From Dokdonella sp. (GTDB lineage: Bacteria > Pseudomonadota > Gammaproteobacteria > Xanthomonadales > Rhodanobacteraceae), in contig JASLGB010000294.1 of assembly GCA_030150315.1 (NCBI GenBank), positions 1 through 7,113 of the forward strand: DNA of 7,113 nt, in the 5' to 3' direction. The notes below the pieces were generated by a model. The model did no database searches. It saw only the letters and a list, made by a program, of their open reading frames with translations, and was not told where the DNA came from. Both the position numbers and the translations under genes were made by a program. Positions 6,108 to 7,113 of the stretch are shown here, piece after piece. The first letter of the stretch is position 1. Every line of letters starts with the position of its first letter.

Positions 6108-6139
6108 ATGCCGCCTCGAACGGGATGGGGCGGCATGCG
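6105..6139 (+). terminator. Second, longer hairpin after the exporter operon
   Basis: CGCATGCCGC (6105-6114) pairs perfectly with GCGGCATGCG (6130-6139). Three more pairs (6115-6117 with 6127-6129, one of them a G-T wobble) extend the stem to 13 base pairs around the loop GAACGGGAT. It is followed by GTTGGCGCTTTCC rather than a T-run. It is the strongest candidate for an end-of-operon structure between the exporter genes and the regulator gene, but termination is not proven by sequence. Confidence 0.45.
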
Positions 6140-6186
6140 GTTGGCGCTTTCCGATTCCCGATAGACTTCTGCAACCTTTTCGCGCG

Positions 6187-6210
6187 CCACTGCATCCAAG
6201 CAGTGGATGC
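6187..6210 (+). promoter_or_regulatory. Two alternative hairpins upstream of the response regulator
   Basis: Bases 6187-6193 (CCACTGC) pair with 6200-6206 (GCAGTGG) around a 6-base loop. Alternatively, 6192-6198 (GCATCCA) pair with 6204-6210 (TGGATGC) around a 5-base loop. Both stems have 7 perfect base pairs and share bases, so they exclude each other. The element ends 26 bases before the regulator ATG. It could be an RNA switch in the leader or a DNA-binding site; the sequence alone does not decide. Confidence 0.4.
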
Positions 6211-6236
6211 GCACACACAAAGCCAAAAGTGGAAAC

Positions 6237-7113
6237 ATGCGCACGGTCCTCGTGATTGACGACAATCCCGCCGTCGGTACGGCTCTTGAGCTGCTGCTGT
6301 CGCTGCACGAGATCCGTACGCTGGTGGCCCATTCACCCGAGGACGGTCTGGCGACGCTGGCACGCGAGGACGTGGACCTGGTCATCCAGGACATGAACTT
6401 CACCGCCGATACCACGTCCGGCCGCGAGGGCGTCGCGCTGTTCCGCGCGATCCGCGAGAAATTCGCGGATCTGCCGATCGTCCTGCTGACGGCATGGACC
6501 GATCTCGAGACCGCCGTCGAGCTGGTCAAGGCCGGAGCCGCCGACTACCTGGCCAAGCCGTGGGACGACCACAAGCTCGCCGCCTGCGTCGAGAACCTGC
6601 TCGAGTTGTCCGAGGCCACGCGCGAGGTGCGCCGCATGCGCGACGACAACCGTCGCCGGCGCAAGGTGCTGGACGACAAGTACGACCTGCGCGGCCTCGT
6701 GTTCGCCTCGCCGGCGACGATGCGCGTGGTCGAACTGGCCTGCCAGGTCGCGCGCGCCGACATTCCGGTGCTGATCACCGGGCCGAATGGTGCCGGCAAG
6801 GAGCGCATCGCCGAGATCGTGCAGGCCAACTCGTCGGTGAAGTCCGGCCCCTTCGTTACCGTCAACTGTGGCGCACTGCCGTCGGAGCTAATCGAGGCGG
6901 AGCTGTTCGGTGCCGACGCCGGTGCCTACACCGGCGCGCCGAACAAGGCGCGCGAAGGCCGCTTCGAAGCGGCTGACGGCGGCACGCTGTTTCTCGACGA
7001 GATCGGCAACCTGCCGCTGGCTGGCCAGATCAAGCTGCTGCGCGTGCTGGAGACGGGCCGCTTCGAGCGCCTCGGCTCGAACCGCGAGCGCCAGGTGAAG
7101 GTGCGCGTGATCA
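6237..7113 (+). CDS. Sigma-54-dependent response regulator, NtrC family (3' end missing)
   Basis: The first 292 residues are visible; the frame is open to the window edge and has no stop. Residues 1-122 are a receiver domain: acidic pair D8/D9, phosphoacceptor D52 in VIQDMNF, T85 in LLTAW and K107 in LAKPW. A basic linker (about 123-150) precedes the AAA+ domain, which has Walker A GPNGAGKE (182-189), the sigma-54-contacting loop GAYTGA (229-234) and Walker B LFLDE (251-255). The rest of the AAA+ domain and the expected C-terminal Fis-type helix-turn-helix lie outside. Two features are odd: the segment after D52 (TADTTSGREG) is about five residues longer than the usual DxxMPxxDG and lacks the proline, and Walker A departs from the usual GESGTGKE. 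It presumably activates the sigma-54 promoter at 1300. Its partner kinase is not in the window. The ATG has only a weak ribosome binding site (GTGGA). Confidence 0.96.
   Translation, partial: MRTVLVIDDNPAVGTALELLLSLHEIRTLVAHSPEDGLATLAREDVDLVIQDMNFTADTTSGREGVALFRAIREKFADLPIVLLTAWTDLETAVELVKAGAADYLAKPWDDHKLAACVENLLELSEATREVRRMRDDNRRRRKVLDDKYDLRGLVFASPATMRVVELACQVARADIPVLITGPNGAGKERIAEIVQANSSVKSGPFVTVNCGALPSELIEAELFGADAGAYTGAPNKAREGRFEAADGGTLFLDEIGNLPLAGQIKLLRVLETGRFERLGSNRERQVKVRVI

Noticed and set aside
6141..6160. Possible second sigma-54 promoter at TTGGCGCTTTCC
   Set aside because: The -24 half is acceptable, but at the required spacing the -12 GC is replaced by TT.
6141..6167. Possible sigma-70 promoter TTGGCG...TAGACT for the response regulator gene
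   Set aside because: The spacing is only 15 bases and the -10 match is four of six, which is too weak to list as a feature.
4820..6259. Plus-strand open frame of 479 codons overlapping permease 2
   Set aside because: It is a different frame over a clear permease gene. The translation is Arg/Ala/His-rich with no membrane segments or motifs.

Overview
The window is a GC-rich, densely coding piece of bacterial chromosome. Its protein types, especially the ECF sigma factor style and the split MacB-like exporter next to an NtrC-type regulator, suggest a gammaproteobacterium of the Xanthomonadales (Lysobacterales). That is an inference from family resemblance; there is no rRNA or other marker to confirm it. 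No tRNA, rRNA, CRISPR array, insertion sequence or transposase was seen.

Layout. On the minus strand, bases 29-1146 hold a two-gene regulatory operon: an ECF-type sigma-70 factor (1146 to 538) followed by an overlapping gene (559 to 29) for a single-pass membrane protein that is probably its anti-sigma factor. A ribosome-binding-site-like sequence at the left edge suggests a third gene of this operon just outside the window. A 206-base divergent intergenic region (1147-1352) follows. It carries a near-perfect sigma-54 (-24/-12) promoter and, upstream of it, a cluster of TGTCCG palindromes. On the plus strand, 1353-6086 is a four-gene operon for a tripartite-type ABC exporter: a periplasmic adaptor (HlyD/MacA type), a MacB/LolD-type ATPase and two different FtsX/MacB-type permeases. 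A REP-like hairpin lies between the two permease genes. After a 150-base intergenic region rich in hairpins (6087-6236), a sigma-54-dependent response regulator starts at 6237 and runs off the right edge with its C-terminal part missing.

How the parts fit. The response regulator has the GAYTGA loop needed to activate sigma-54 polymerase. The only convincing sigma-54 promoter in the window drives the exporter operon, and the palindrome cluster lies about 60-115 bases upstream of the predicted transcription start, where an activator of this class would bind. The simplest model is a dedicated circuit: a sensor kinase (not in the window, perhaps downstream) phosphorylates the regulator, which switches on the exporter. 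The exported substrate cannot be read from the sequence. No outer-membrane TolC-like partner is present, so the pump would have to use one encoded elsewhere. The divergent ECF sigma/anti-sigma pair shares the intergenic region but has no visible functional link to the exporter. No stretch longer than 300 bases lacks a gene.
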